A stretch of 64,000 bases of DNA from assembly GCA_016721425.1 (NCBI GenBank), contig JADKID010000038.1:744001-808000 (forward strand). Direction: 5' to 3'. Positions 25,961 through 34,966 of the stretch are shown piece by piece; within the stretch, counting starts at the first letter, position 1, and each line of letters starts with the position of its first letter. A program made the position numbers and the translations under genes. The notes under the pieces were generated by a model. That model was given only the letters and a program-made list of their open reading frames with translations. It was not told where the DNA came from and did no database searches. The stretch comes from Bryobacterales bacterium (lineage in GTDB: Bacteria > Acidobacteriota > Terriglobia > Bryobacterales > Bryobacteraceae).

Positions 25961-28158
25961 CAATCCCGGTCAGGTGGCAATGGGCGGCGGTGGCCGCGCT
26001 GACGCTGCTGGCCTTCGGCTTGCGAACAGCGCCGCAGTGGGAGTCCGTCTTTCCCGGCTCGTTCGTGAACTTTCAGGAGAGCGACGCCTGGTTTCACGTG
26101 CGTGTGGTGGAAAACCTGGTCCACCATTTTCCGTCGCGCATTGCCGTGGACCCATACCTGGGCGTGGGGCCGGTGCAGGGCGTGGCCACCGGCCCGTTCT
26201 ATGACTGGGTGCTGGGCGGCGTGGTGTGGGCTGCCGGCCTGGGGCGCCCCAGTGAGGCGCTGATTCACCAGACGGCCGCGTGGTATCCCGCCGTGTTGGG
26301 CGCGCTCATCGTGCCGGTGGTGTTCGTGCTGGGGCAGATGCTCTTCGGCGTGTGGGCGGGGCTGGTGGCGGCGGCGGTCATCGCCACGCTGCCCGGCCAC
26401 TTCTTTCTGGTGTCGAGCCTTGGCTTCACAGACCATCACGTGATGGAGAGCCTGCTATCGGCGCTCTTTGTGCTGGCGCTGCTGCGCGCACTGGAGCATC
26501 CCGCCTCGTGGCGACGCACGGCGCTGGCCGGGCTGGCGCTGGCCGCATATCTGCTGACCTTTGTGGGCGGGGCTTTCTTCGTGGCCATCATCGTGGCCTG
26601 GGCGTCGTATCACCGCATGCGCGCCATCTGGCCGCAGGCTGCGCCGCCGCTGGCAGTCTGGCCGGTTTGCGGCAGTCTCCTGCTGGCGGCGGTCCTGGTG
26701 GCACCGTGGTACCGGCTCTTGTGGATGCCGTTCAGCCTGGCGGCACTGGTGGGCGGGGCGGCGTTGATATTGGCGCTGTCGTGGTGGGGCGCGTATTGCG
26801 CAAAGGGGACCCGCCCGCCGCTGGTGTTCTTCGCCGGTCTGGCGGCGGCCGCCGTGGGCGGAGGCGCGCTGGCGCTGGCGCTGATTCCGGGGTTGCGGAG
26901 CGCCCTGGGCTCGGTGGCGCCGTTCTTTTTCCCACAGTATTTCGGAACCACCGGAGCGGTGCGGGAGTTGCAGTCGCTGGTGCTGGCGCCCGGTGGATTC
27001 ACGCTGCTGCCGGCGTGGCGCCAATTTGCGGGCGCCTACGTGCTCTCCATCGTCGGCCTGTTCCTGCTCGGCGAGGCGGCCGTGCGCAGGCCGGAACGCG
27101 GCCCGGCACTCTTGTTTTTCTGGGGGTTTGCCACGTTTCTGCTGGCCATGGGACAAGTGCGGATGACCTACTACTTCGCCCTCGCGGCGGCGCTGCTTTC
27201 GGGTTATGTGGTGGCGCGGATTGTGGAAAGCGACACCCGCGCAGCGATGCGCTGGGGCGTGGGTGCGGCCCTGCTCGCCGGCGTCCTGGCGCCGAACGTG
27301 GCTTCGGCGGTGGAGACAGGGCAGCAGATGCGCGGGGTTTCGCCAGACTGGCGGCTGGCGCTGGAGTGGCTACGGCAATCTACCCCGGAACCCTTCGGCG
27401 ACCCGGCCTTCTACTACGCGCGCTACGGACGCGATTTCGTCGCCCCGCCCGGCGCCTATAACGTGATGGCTTGGTGGGACTACGGCTATTGGCTGGCGGC
27501 GATTGCGCGCCGGCCCCCGGCCACTAACCCCACTCAGGCTTACGCCGCCGAGGCCGCGCGTTTCTTCCTGGCGCAAACAGAGGACGAGGCCGTGGCCGAG
27601 TTGGCGAAGACTCGCGCCCGCTATGCCGTCATCAACGCCGAGTTGCTTCTGCTGCAGGATCAGGATGGTGTGGCCAGGGGCAACTTTACGAGCTTCTTCG
27701 CGTGGGACCGCACCAGGAAGGCCGAAGACTACTTTCTGATTGCCTTGGAGCCCACGGGCGACGGGCGGCTGCGGACCAAACTGCTCTACCGCCCGGCTTA
27801 CTATCGCAGCATGGCGGCGCGTCTGTTTGTGTACGGGACGGCGGGCGTGGCCGCTCCGGAAGGTGTGAAAGTCGCCTATTTCGAGCAGAAGACGACGCCC
27901 GAAGGCAAGCCATACCGTACGCTGGCGGAGTTGCGGCGCTTCGATTCCTTTGACGCGGCCGTCGCGGCTGAGCGGGAGTGCAAAGCGGCCGGGTGCGAAC
28001 TGGTGGGCGACAATCCTCAGCTCAGTTGCGTGCCGCTGGCGCCGGTCCAACGATTGCGCTCCGTGTTCCATTCCGATTCCATCATTCTGGGTTTAGGCAG
28101 GTCGGCGCGCCACGCCGTGCAGATCTACGAACTGCCGCCAGCGGTTCAGGGATGGTAG
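25957..28158 (+). CDS. STT3/PglB/AglB-like oligosaccharyltransferase
   Basis: A 733-residue GT-C glycosyltransferase with about a dozen membrane helices in its first 470 residues and a soluble C-terminal domain. Hallmarks appear in order: an acidic first-loop motif ESDAWFHVR (about 41-49), TDHHVMES in the second acidic loop (about 153), a Glu in TTGAVRELQ (about 329-338) that corresponds to the TIXE/SVSE loop, and WWDYG (about 506-510), which contacts the acceptor sequon. These are the catalytic signatures of N-oligosaccharyltransferases, which move a lipid-linked glycan onto Asn of exported proteins. No pgl/agl glycan-assembly genes adjoin. It overlaps the VanZ-like gene by four bases. Confidence 0.85.
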   Translation: MTIPVRWQWAAVAALTLLAFGLRTAPQWESVFPGSFVNFQESDAWFHVRVVENLVHHFPSRIAVDPYLGVGPVQGVATGPFYDWVLGGVVWAAGLGRPSEALIHQTAAWYPAVLGALIVPVVFVLGQMLFGVWAGLVAAAVIATLPGHFFLVSSLGFTDHHVMESLLSALFVLALLRALEHPASWRRTALAGLALAAYLLTFVGGAFFVAIIVAWASYHRMRAIWPQAAPPLAVWPVCGSLLLAAVLVAPWYRLLWMPFSLAALVGGAALILALSWWGAYCAKGTRPPLVFFAGLAAAAVGGGALALALIPGLRSALGSVAPFFFPQYFGTTGAVRELQSLVLAPGGFTLLPAWRQFAGAYVLSIVGLFLLGEAAVRRPERGPALLFFWGFATFLLAMGQVRMTYYFALAAALLSGYVVARIVESDTRAAMRWGVGAALLAGVLAPNVASAVETGQQMRGVSPDWRLALEWLRQSTPEPFGDPAFYYARYGRDFVAPPGAYNVMAWWDYGYWLAAIARRPPATNPTQAYAAEAARFFLAQTEDEAVAELAKTRARYAVINAELLLLQDQDGVARGNFTSFFAWDRTRKAEDYFLIALEPTGDGRLRTKLLYRPAYYRSMAARLFVYGTAGVAAPEGVKVAYFEQKTTPEGKPYRTLAELRRFDSFDAAVAAERECKAAGCELVGDNPQLSCVPLAPVQRLRSVFHSDSIILGLGRSARHAVQIYELPPAVQGW

Positions 28159-28170
28159 CGACCATTAAAC

Positions 28171-28200
28171 TTGACTTGGACTTCCAGGAAGACCTACTAT
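28171..28200 (+). promoter_or_regulatory. Sigma-70-type promoter for the PEP-CTERM gene
   Basis: TTGACT (28171-28176) and TACTAT (28195-28200) are separated by 18 bases, close to the sigma-70 consensus. A strong ribosome-binding site ggaggagga follows at 28214-28222, and ATG 28234 or 28240 lies downstream. The block fits entirely between the STT3 stop and the PEP-CTERM start. Confidence 0.65.
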
Positions 28201-28233
28201 CTATGGATATCCTGGAGGAGGAACTAGCTAGCT

Positions 28234-28884
28234 ATGCTTATGCCTTTTGGGCGCATGCTCATTGCGTCATTCGTGCTGGCGTCGGCGATTTTGCCGGCGG
28301 GCGCGGCAACCCTGACCATCACTAAGATCAGCAATGGATTCGTGGAAGCGACGAGCGATCCTTTCAATCTGCCGGACGGCAGCGACAAGAATGGGAGCTT
28401 TTGGAGCGGCGTTGGCGCCACGGTGACGAACTCGCCGACCGTCTCCAACCTGGCTATTTTTGGCAACTTCGCGTGCCTTGGGGTCTGCAGCCAATACGTC
28501 CTGGTTGATTTTACGGGTACCGGATTCCCGCAGGGTTACTCGGTGGATCTCTCGCTCACCGGATTCGCCTCCATGTCTGCCGATCTGCAGGCGTTCGTCT
28601 ACACGAGCACGGGTGGTAACAGCTCGTTGGATCTATTGGGCACCGGGAACGGCTCGTTCTCCGCCAGTAGCAGCAGCACGCTGGTCAACAACCCCGGCGA
28701 TTTCGTGGGCCAGATGTACGTCTACTTGGCGATGCAGGGCGGTAATCTGAGTCTCCCGCAGGGCTCGACTGCGGATCTGTATATCTCTCCGACCTCGTCC
28801 GCAGTGCCTGAGCCCGCGACGCTGGGCATCATGGTTGGGTCTCTCGGCTTGCTGGTTTTTGTGCGCCGGCTGCGCAAGTCCTGA
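28234..28884 (+). CDS. PEP-CTERM sorting domain protein
   Basis: A 216-residue exported protein. It has a signal peptide (cleavage near PAGAA), a Ser/Thr/Gly-rich mature region with beta-like alternation, and a C-terminal sorting signal: VPEPATLG, a hydrophobic stretch and the basic end RRLRKS. PEP-CTERM proteins are processed by an exosortase (EpsH-like) and usually reach the surface or the exopolysaccharide matrix. No exosortase is in the window. It is a monocistronic gene with its own promoter and terminator. Confidence 0.88.
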   Translation: MLMPFGRMLIASFVLASAILPAGAATLTITKISNGFVEATSDPFNLPDGSDKNGSFWSGVGATVTNSPTVSNLAIFGNFACLGVCSQYVLVDFTGTGFPQGYSVDLSLTGFASMSADLQAFVYTSTGGNSSLDLLGTGNGSFSASSSSTLVNNPGDFVGQMYVYLAMQGGNLSLPQGSTADLYISPTSSAVPEPATLGIMVGSLGLLVFVRRLRKS

Positions 28885-28923
28885 CGGCCCGTCCGCTGCT
28901 CCATTCTTTCTGTAGTTCGCAGT

Positions 28924-28958
28924 AAAAACCGCCCAGTGCTCAGCGCCGGGCGGTTTTT
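28924..28958 (+). terminator. Rho-independent terminator
   Basis: A perfect 11-bp inverted repeat aaaaaccgccc / gggcggttttt with a 13-base loop ends in five T. It stands 40 bases after the PEP-CTERM stop. Because the other strand also reads A-stem-T, it can act in both directions. Confidence 0.9.
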
Positions 28959-29023
28959 GCCATTTGCGGCAATCTTCTGCTGGCAAGGGCCGGCGGCGGG
29001 AATCTGTGCCATAATCAGCCCAC

Positions 29024-29872
29024 ATGAGAAACCTGAAGCTGGAATCGCCCCGCATGACCGGCACCGATGTTGAGGATTGGCAGACATTTCTCACACTGCG
29101 TGGGCACTATCGCGACGTGATCGACGGTATCTTTGGCCCCAACTCGGCACGGGCCACGCGCGATTACCAGTCGGACGCGGGCCTGCCGGCCGATGGCGTG
29201 GTCGGGCCAGCGACGTTTTCGCGCGCGGTGCTCGATGGCTTCCAATCGGCCACCCGAACCATCGAGGCCGGCGCGGATGCGAGCGTCGATTGCACCCGCT
29301 TCGCCGCCGGCATCGCCGCGGAGGGCATCCGCTTCGTGGCCCGCTACTACTCGCGTTCCGCCACCAAAACTCTCAAGCCGGCCGAGGCAAAGGCGCTGTG
29401 CGCCGCCGGGTTGAAGCTCGTCACCGTCTACCAGGACAGCCAGAATGCGGTGAAGTTCTTCAGTGCGGACCAGGGCGCCGCCGCCGCGGAGAGAGCGCTG
29501 GCGCTGGCTGGCGTGGTGGGCCAACCGGAAGACAGCGCCATCTATTTCGCGGCTGATTTTGATCCCAGCCCCGCCGAAGTGCGAGGACCCGTTGTGGAGT
29601 ACTTTCAGGCGGTCAGCCAGACATTTCGCTCGGTTGCGACACGATACGCTGTCGGCGTTTACGGCTCAGGCCTGACGTGCCGCTTGATCCGCGACGCGGG
29701 GCTGGCACAATTCGCCTGGCTGAGCGGCTCCACCGCCTTTCGCGAATCCGCAGGGTTCCGCCCACGGGCCCATTTGATTCAGGTTGCGCCCAGCCGCAAG
29801 ATTTGCGGCGGCAAACTCGCCATTGATGACAATGTGGCGCAGTCCGCGGAGTACGGCGCGTTTACGGTGTGA
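29024..29872 (+). CDS. DUF1906 glycoside hydrolase-like protein with peptidoglycan-binding domain
   Basis: A 282-residue protein. Residues about 8-72 form a PG_binding_1 domain (DVEDWQTFL...DGIFGPNSARATRDYQ...DGVVGPAT). Residues about 80-275 match DUF1906, the Rv2525c-like TIM-barrel (GADASVDCTRF, GIRFVARYYS, IYFAADFD, VGVYGSG, AWLSGS). A role in cell-wall turnover is inferred. No signal peptide is visible, so export may use another route or the protein is released by lysis. It is flanked by the terminator upstream and the efflux adaptor downstream. Confidence 0.88.
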   Translation: MRNLKLESPRMTGTDVEDWQTFLTLRGHYRDVIDGIFGPNSARATRDYQSDAGLPADGVVGPATFSRAVLDGFQSATRTIEAGADASVDCTRFAAGIAAEGIRFVARYYSRSATKTLKPAEAKALCAAGLKLVTVYQDSQNAVKFFSADQGAAAAERALALAGVVGQPEDSAIYFAADFDPSPAEVRGPVVEYFQAVSQTFRSVATRYAVGVYGSGLTCRLIRDAGLAQFAWLSGSTAFRESAGFRPRAHLIQVAPSRKICGGKLAIDDNVAQSAEYGAFTV

Positions 29873-29931
29873 GTCCAGGCTAGACCGCCGGGCAGCAACA
29901 GAGCCGGGTGTCCTAAAATGAAGACACCCTC

Positions 29932-31140
29932 GTGCGACATTCATCTGCAAGCTCCGCCGCGGCCCTGATGGCTGCCTTGTTGCTCACAGCCTGCCAGTCC
30001 AAACAAAAGCCGGCTGCCGGTCCTCCGCCCCAGATGCCCGTCACCGTTGCCACGGCATCCACCCAGGCCGCGCCGTTTGAAATCTCCGTGGTCGGCACGG
30101 TGGAGCCCTCCGCCCAGGTCGAGATCAAGAGCCAGGCGGCAGGGCAGTTGTTGAGCGTGAAGTTCGCCGAAGGGCAGAACGTCAAGCAGGGCGATGTCCT
30201 CTTCGAGATCGATCCCAAGCCGTTCCAACAGGCGCTGCGGCAGGCGGAGGCCGCGCTGGAACGCGATCGCGCTCAGCTCAGACAAGCCGAGGCTGCCGTC
30301 CGTCGCGACATCGTCCAGATGAAGAATGCGGAGACCGACGCGGAGCGCTATGCCGCGCTGGCCAAGGAGGGCATCGCCGCCACGCAGCTCAGCCTGCAAT
30401 ACAAAACCACCGCGGCGGCCATGCAGGAGACCATCCGCCTGGACGAAGCCGCGGCCGGCAGCGCCCGCGCCAATCTCAAGGTGGACGAGGCGGCCATTGA
30501 AAAGGCGAAGCTCGATCTCTCCTATTGCCGCATCGTCGCGCCGTGGAGCGGGCGCGCCGGCAACCTGCTGGTCCACGCCGGCAATCTCGTCAAGGTCAAC
30601 GATGTGCCACTGGTGGTGCTGAATCGCATCTCGCCGGCCTTCGTCGTCTTCAGCGTGCCGGATCAACACGTGGACGCCATCCGCAAGTTCAGCGCCGCGC
30701 GCCAGTTGCCCGTGCGGATCACGGCGCGGGACAACCCGGCCGAAAAGGCCGCCGGAGTTTTGAGCGTCATCGACAACACCGTGGATACACAAACCGGCGC
30801 CATCAAGCTCAAGGCCACGATGGCCAACGCCGGCGGCACACTGTGGCCCGGCCAGTTTGTGGACGTGAAGCTGATGCTCGATACCACGCAGCAGGCCACT
30901 GTCGTGCCGGCCGAAGCCGTGCAGGCCGGCCAGCAGGGCCAGTTTGTCTATGTCGTGAAGGCGGACCAGACGGTGGAGCCGCGTGTGGTGACGGTGGGCC
31001 GCACTATCGACAACGCGGTCATCATCGAGAAGGGCGTCGCGCCGGGTGAGACCGTGGTGACCGACGGGCAGATGCTGCTGTTCCCTGGCGCGCGCGTCAA
31101 GGTAGTGGCGGCGCCGCCGCCCGCGGGCGGGGTTCGTTAA
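29932..31140 (+). CDS. RND efflux periplasmic adaptor (membrane fusion lipoprotein)
   Basis: A 402-residue HlyD/AcrA-like adaptor. It begins at GTG 29932 with a lipoprotein signal (MAALLLTACQ, Cys about residue 21). Lipoyl halves (VEIKSQAAGQLLSVKFAEGQNVKQGDVLFEID and the later SYCRIVAPWSGRAG) surround a coiled-coil hairpin at about residues 95-185, followed by the beta-barrel and membrane-proximal domains. It bridges the RND pump to an outer-membrane channel, not encoded here. The pump gene follows after 17 bases, so they form one operon. No local regulator was found. Confidence 0.93.
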   Translation: MRHSSASSAAALMAALLLTACQSKQKPAAGPPPQMPVTVATASTQAAPFEISVVGTVEPSAQVEIKSQAAGQLLSVKFAEGQNVKQGDVLFEIDPKPFQQALRQAEAALERDRAQLRQAEAAVRRDIVQMKNAETDAERYAALAKEGIAATQLSLQYKTTAAAMQETIRLDEAAAGSARANLKVDEAAIEKAKLDLSYCRIVAPWSGRAGNLLVHAGNLVKVNDVPLVVLNRISPAFVVFSVPDQHVDAIRKFSAARQLPVRITARDNPAEKAAGVLSVIDNTVDTQTGAIKLKATMANAGGTLWPGQFVDVKLMLDTTQQATVVPAEAVQAGQQGQFVYVVKADQTVEPRVVTVGRTIDNAVIIEKGVAPGETVVTDGQMLLFPGARVKVVAAPPPAGGVR

Positions 31141-31157
31141 CGCTCAGGCGGCACCCT

Positions 31158-34100
31158 ATGCACTTCTCCCGAATCTTCATTGAGCGCCCCGTAATGACCA
31201 CGCTCGTGGTCTTCGCCATCCTGCTGTTCGGCGTGGTGGGCTACCGCGCACTGCCGGTCGCGGCCCTGCCCAGCGTGGACTATCCTACTGTGCAAGTGAG
31301 CGCCGGCCTGCCTGGCGCCGATCCGGAAACGATGGCCTCCGCCGTGGCCACTCCGCTGGAGCGCGAGTTCTCCACCATCGCCGGCGTCAAGCAGATGAGC
31401 TCCACCAATTCGCAGGGCGGCACCTCCATCACGGTGCAGTTCGATCTCAGCCGCAAGATCGACGAGGCGTCGCAGGACATTCAGGCCGCCATCTCGCGTG
31501 CCAGCGGGCGCCTGCCTCCCGGCATGCCGCGGCCGCCTTCGTATCAGAAAGTGAATCCGGCCGAGCAGCCGATCTTCTACCTGGCGCTCACCTCTACCAC
31601 TGCGCCCTTCTACACCATCGACGAATATGCCGAGACGATGATCGCCCAGCGCCTCTCGATGGTGGCCGGCGTGTCGCGCGTGCAGGTTTACGGCGCGCAA
31701 AAATACGCTGTGCGCGTGCAGGTGAATCCGGACCGCCTGGCCGCGCATGGCCTGGCCATCGACGAGGTGCAGCAAGCCATTCAGCAGAGCAATACCAACA
31801 TCCCCGGCGGCAAGCTCGATGGCGAGCGCCAGGCCTTCACCATCATGTCGAACGGCCAGCTCACCAACGCCGCCGCCTTCCGGCCGCTGATCGTCGCCTA
31901 CCGCAACGGAGTGCCCATCCGCCTGGCACAGTTGGGCAATGTCATCGACGATGTGGAAAACCAGAAGAGCGCCAGCTGGTTCAACGGCGTGCGCGGCATC
32001 ATGCTCGCCATTCAGAAGCAGCCGGGCACCAATACAGTGGATGTCGCCAACAGCATCCGCGAACTCCTGCCGCAGTTGCGCCGCAACATCCCGCCCGCCA
32101 TCACGCTCCAGATCGCCTTCGACTCTTCGCAGCAGATCGAGAGCTCCATCGACGACGTCAAGTTTACGCTGGTGCTCACGGTGTGCCTCGTCGTGCTGGT
32201 GATTTTCCTGTTCCTGCGGAATCTGCCGGCGACGCTGATTCCCGGCGCGGCCGTGCCTCTCTCCATCCTGGGCACCTTCGCCGCCATGTACCTGCTGGGC
32301 TACAGCCTTAATAATCTCTCCCTCATGGCGCTCACTCTCTCCGTTGGCTTCGTCGTGGATGACGCCATCGTGATGCTGGAAAATATCATCCGCCACATGG
32401 AAGACGGCCAGACGCCAATGCTGGCCACCGTCTTCGCTTCCAAGGAGATCGGCTTCACCATCATCTCCATGACCATCTCGCTGGTGGCCGTCTTCATCCC
32501 CGTCCTCTTCATGGGCGGCATCGTCGGGCGCCTGCTGCATGAGTTCTCGGTCACGATCGCGCTGGCTATTCTGATCTCCGGATTCATCTCTCTCACGTTC
32601 ACGCCGATGCTGGCTAGCCGCATGCTCAAGCCGATAGACCGCCACGCCCGGCACGGCCGCGTGTACCGCGTGCTGGAGGCGGGCTTCGATGCACTGGCCG
32701 GCGCCTATGACCGCACGCTGCTCGTCGTGCTGCGCCATAAATTCCCTACGCTGCTGGCGTCGGTGGCGTTGATGGCCGGCACGGTGTGGCTCTTCACCAT
32801 CATGCCCACGGGCTTCATTCCCAGCCAGGACAGCGGCTTTATGTTCGGCATGACAATGGCCGGCCAGGACGTCTCCTTTGACGCCATGGCACGGCATGAG
32901 TACGCCGTGGTGGAGATCGCGCGGCGCGATCCCAATATCGCCGCCGCCGGCGCTTTTATGATGGGCGGCAATCAGGGCGGCTTCTTCGCGCGCTTCAAGC
33001 CGCGCAATGAGCGGGCGCTCTCCGTGGATGAGACCATCGCCGTACTGCGGCCACAGTTCATGCAGGTGCCGGGCATTCTCACCTTCCCTCAGAATCCGCC
33101 GCCTATCACCGTGAGCGGGCAGTTTTCCGCCAGCGCCTATCAGCTCACGCTGCAAGGGCAGGATTTGAAGGAGCTGTATTCGTGGACTCCGCGCGTGTTG
33201 CAGGCCCTGGCGGCGCTGCCCGGCTTCGTGGACGTCAACACGGATCTGCAGATCGCCAGCCCGCAGGTGATGGTGGATATTGACCGGGACCGTGCGCGCT
33301 CGCTCGGCGTCACTCCGGTGCAGATCCAGAATGCGCTCCTCAGCTCATACGGAGACCGGCAGGTGTCGCTCATCTATCAGCCGGCCAACGAGTATGAGGT
33401 GATTCTGGAGGTGGAGCCGCGCTTTCAGCGTGTGCCGGAGGCGCTATCCAAGCTCCATATCCGTTCGTCCTCCGGGCCGCTGATCCCGCTCGATTCGGTC
33501 GTAACTTTGCGCCGCGCCGTGGGCCCGCTCACCATCAGTCACTTCGGCCAGTTGCCGGCAGTGACCATCTCGTTCAATCTGAAACCGGGCTTCGCCCTGG
33601 GGCAGGCGGCGGAGCAGGCCGATGAAGCGATCCGGCAGATGCGGATTCCCAACTCCATCACCACCAACTTCCAGGGGACCGTGAAGGAGTTCCAGGAGTC
33701 GTTCCGCAACCTCACCGTGCTGCTCATCATCGCCATCCTGGTCATCTACATCGTGTTGGGCATTCTCTACGAGAGCTTCATCCACCCCATTACGATTCTC
33801 TCCGGGCTGCCCTCGGCCGTCTTCGGCGCGCTGCTCACGCTGCTGGTGTTCCACAAAGAGCTGGACCTCTATGCGTTTGTCGGCCTGATCATGCTCTTTG
33901 GCGTGGTGAAGAAGAACGGCATCATGATGGTGGACTTCGCCATTCAGGAGCGCGCGCTGGGCCTTTCGGCGCACGATGCCATCTACCGCGGCTGCAAGCT
34001 GCGCTTCCGCCCCATCATGATGACCACCGTGGCCGCGCTCATCGGCACGCTGCCCATCGCGCTCGGCTATGGCGAAGGGGCGGACGCGCGGCAGTCGCTC

Positions 34101-34202
34101 GGGCTGGCGGTAGTGGGCGGACTTCTGGTATCCCAGTTGTTGACCCTTTACATCACGCCGGTGATCTACCTGTACATGGAGAGGCTCCAGGCGAAGGGGT
34201 GA
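31158..34202 (+). CDS. RND multidrug efflux transporter, HAE1/MdtB type
   Basis: A 1014-residue inner-membrane proton-driven pump. The N-terminus FSRIFIERPVMTTLVVFAILLFG is typical of the family. Twelve membrane helices and two large periplasmic loops are evident. The proton-relay aspartates lie in GFVVDDAIVMLENI (about residue 402). The end (DARQSLGLAVVGGLLVSQLLTLYITPVIYL) is canonical. It exports drugs, solvents or bile-salt-like compounds together with the preceding adaptor. The stop nearly overlaps the next gene region. Confidence 0.95.
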   Translation: MHFSRIFIERPVMTTLVVFAILLFGVVGYRALPVAALPSVDYPTVQVSAGLPGADPETMASAVATPLEREFSTIAGVKQMSSTNSQGGTSITVQFDLSRKIDEASQDIQAAISRASGRLPPGMPRPPSYQKVNPAEQPIFYLALTSTTAPFYTIDEYAETMIAQRLSMVAGVSRVQVYGAQKYAVRVQVNPDRLAAHGLAIDEVQQAIQQSNTNIPGGKLDGERQAFTIMSNGQLTNAAAFRPLIVAYRNGVPIRLAQLGNVIDDVENQKSASWFNGVRGIMLAIQKQPGTNTVDVANSIRELLPQLRRNIPPAITLQIAFDSSQQIESSIDDVKFTLVLTVCLVVLVIFLFLRNLPATLIPGAAVPLSILGTFAAMYLLGYSLNNLSLMALTLSVGFVVDDAIVMLENIIRHMEDGQTPMLATVFASKEIGFTIISMTISLVAVFIPVLFMGGIVGRLLHEFSVTIALAILISGFISLTFTPMLASRMLKPIDRHARHGRVYRVLEAGFDALAGAYDRTLLVVLRHKFPTLLASVALMAGTVWLFTIMPTGFIPSQDSGFMFGMTMAGQDVSFDAMARHEYAVVEIARRDPNIAAAGAFMMGGNQGGFFARFKPRNERALSVDETIAVLRPQFMQVPGILTFPQNPPPITVSGQFSASAYQLTLQGQDLKELYSWTPRVLQALAALPGFVDVNTDLQIASPQVMVDIDRDRARSLGVTPVQIQNALLSSYGDRQVSLIYQPANEYEVILEVEPRFQRVPEALSKLHIRSSSGPLIPLDSVVTLRRAVGPLTISHFGQLPAVTISFNLKPGFALGQAAEQADEAIRQMRIPNSITTNFQGTVKEFQESFRNLTVLLIIAILVIYIVLGILYESFIHPITILSGLPSAVFGALLTLLVFHKELDLYAFVGLIMLFGVVKKNGIMMVDFAIQERALGLSAHDAIYRGCKLRFRPIMMTTVAALIGTLPIALGYGEGADARQSLGLAVVGGLLVSQLLTLYITPVIYLYMERLQAKG

Positions 34203-34220
34203 CGGGGGCTGCGCTAGCGA

Positions 34221-34966
34221 ATGGAGATTCTCGCCGGATTTCTGATCGGCGCCATTATCGGGATAACAGGCGTGGGCGGCGGCGTGGTGACGGCGCCGAT
34301 GTTGATCCTGTTTTCGGGATGTCGCCGGTGCAAAGCGTGGGGACAGCGCTGCTGTTTAGCGCCGTGGTGAAGGTGGGCTCCACGCTGGTTTACCTCGTCC
34401 GGCGGCAGGTGGATTTTCGCGTGTTGGGCTGGATGCTGGCGGGCGGCGCGCCGGGCGCGCTGATTGGCTCGCTGCTGCTGACGCATGTGCGCGGCCTGCG
34501 CGAAAGCGGAGTGGTGCTGGCGATCATCGGGGCCAGCGTGGTGAGCGCGGCGATGCTGGGTCTGCGCGGAGTCAGGAGGGGAGACAGGCCGGCGCAGCCC
34601 CACCCCGCGCGCCTGCCGTGGTTCACATTTCCCATCGGACTCGAGGTGGGATTCTCTTCGGCCGGCGCCGGAGCGCTGGGCTCGCTGCTCATGCTGCAAT
34701 GCACGGCGCTGCCGCCGGTGCGCGTGGTGGGCACGGATCTCATGTTCGGCCTCGGCCTGTCACTGATCGGCGGCTCCGTTCATCTGGCCGCCGGCAATTG
34801 GGACCAGCCCGCGCTGCTGCTCCTGGTCCTGGGCGGCGTCGCCGGAGCGCCGCTGGGCGCACTCGCCGCGGGCCGGATTCCCGCCAAGCCCCTCCGCACC
34901 GGGCTGCTGTTATGGTCCGCCCTGCTTGGTGGAGTACTCTTGGTGCAAGGCCTGTTTTATCGATGA
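34221..34966 (+). pseudogene. TauE/SafE-family sulfite/sulfonate exporter, frameshifted
   Basis: From ATG 34221 one frame reads MEILAGFLIGAIIGITGVGGG and continues to the T-run at 34311-34314. A second frame then picks up the family sequence GMSPVQSVGTALLFSAVVKVG and runs to the stop at 34966. One extra T in the run (ctgttttt) would join them as MLILFFGMSPV. The whole product would be about 248 residues with seven or eight membrane helices. TauE/SafE proteins export sulfite or sulfonates. Position directly before cysD (ATGA overlap) supports a link with sulfur metabolism. The break may be a sequencing error or a real mutation. Confidence 0.83.

Noticed and set aside
29918..29931. ATG 29918 as the start of the RND adaptor
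   Set aside because: It is in a different frame; the lipoprotein signal is in frame with GTG 29932.
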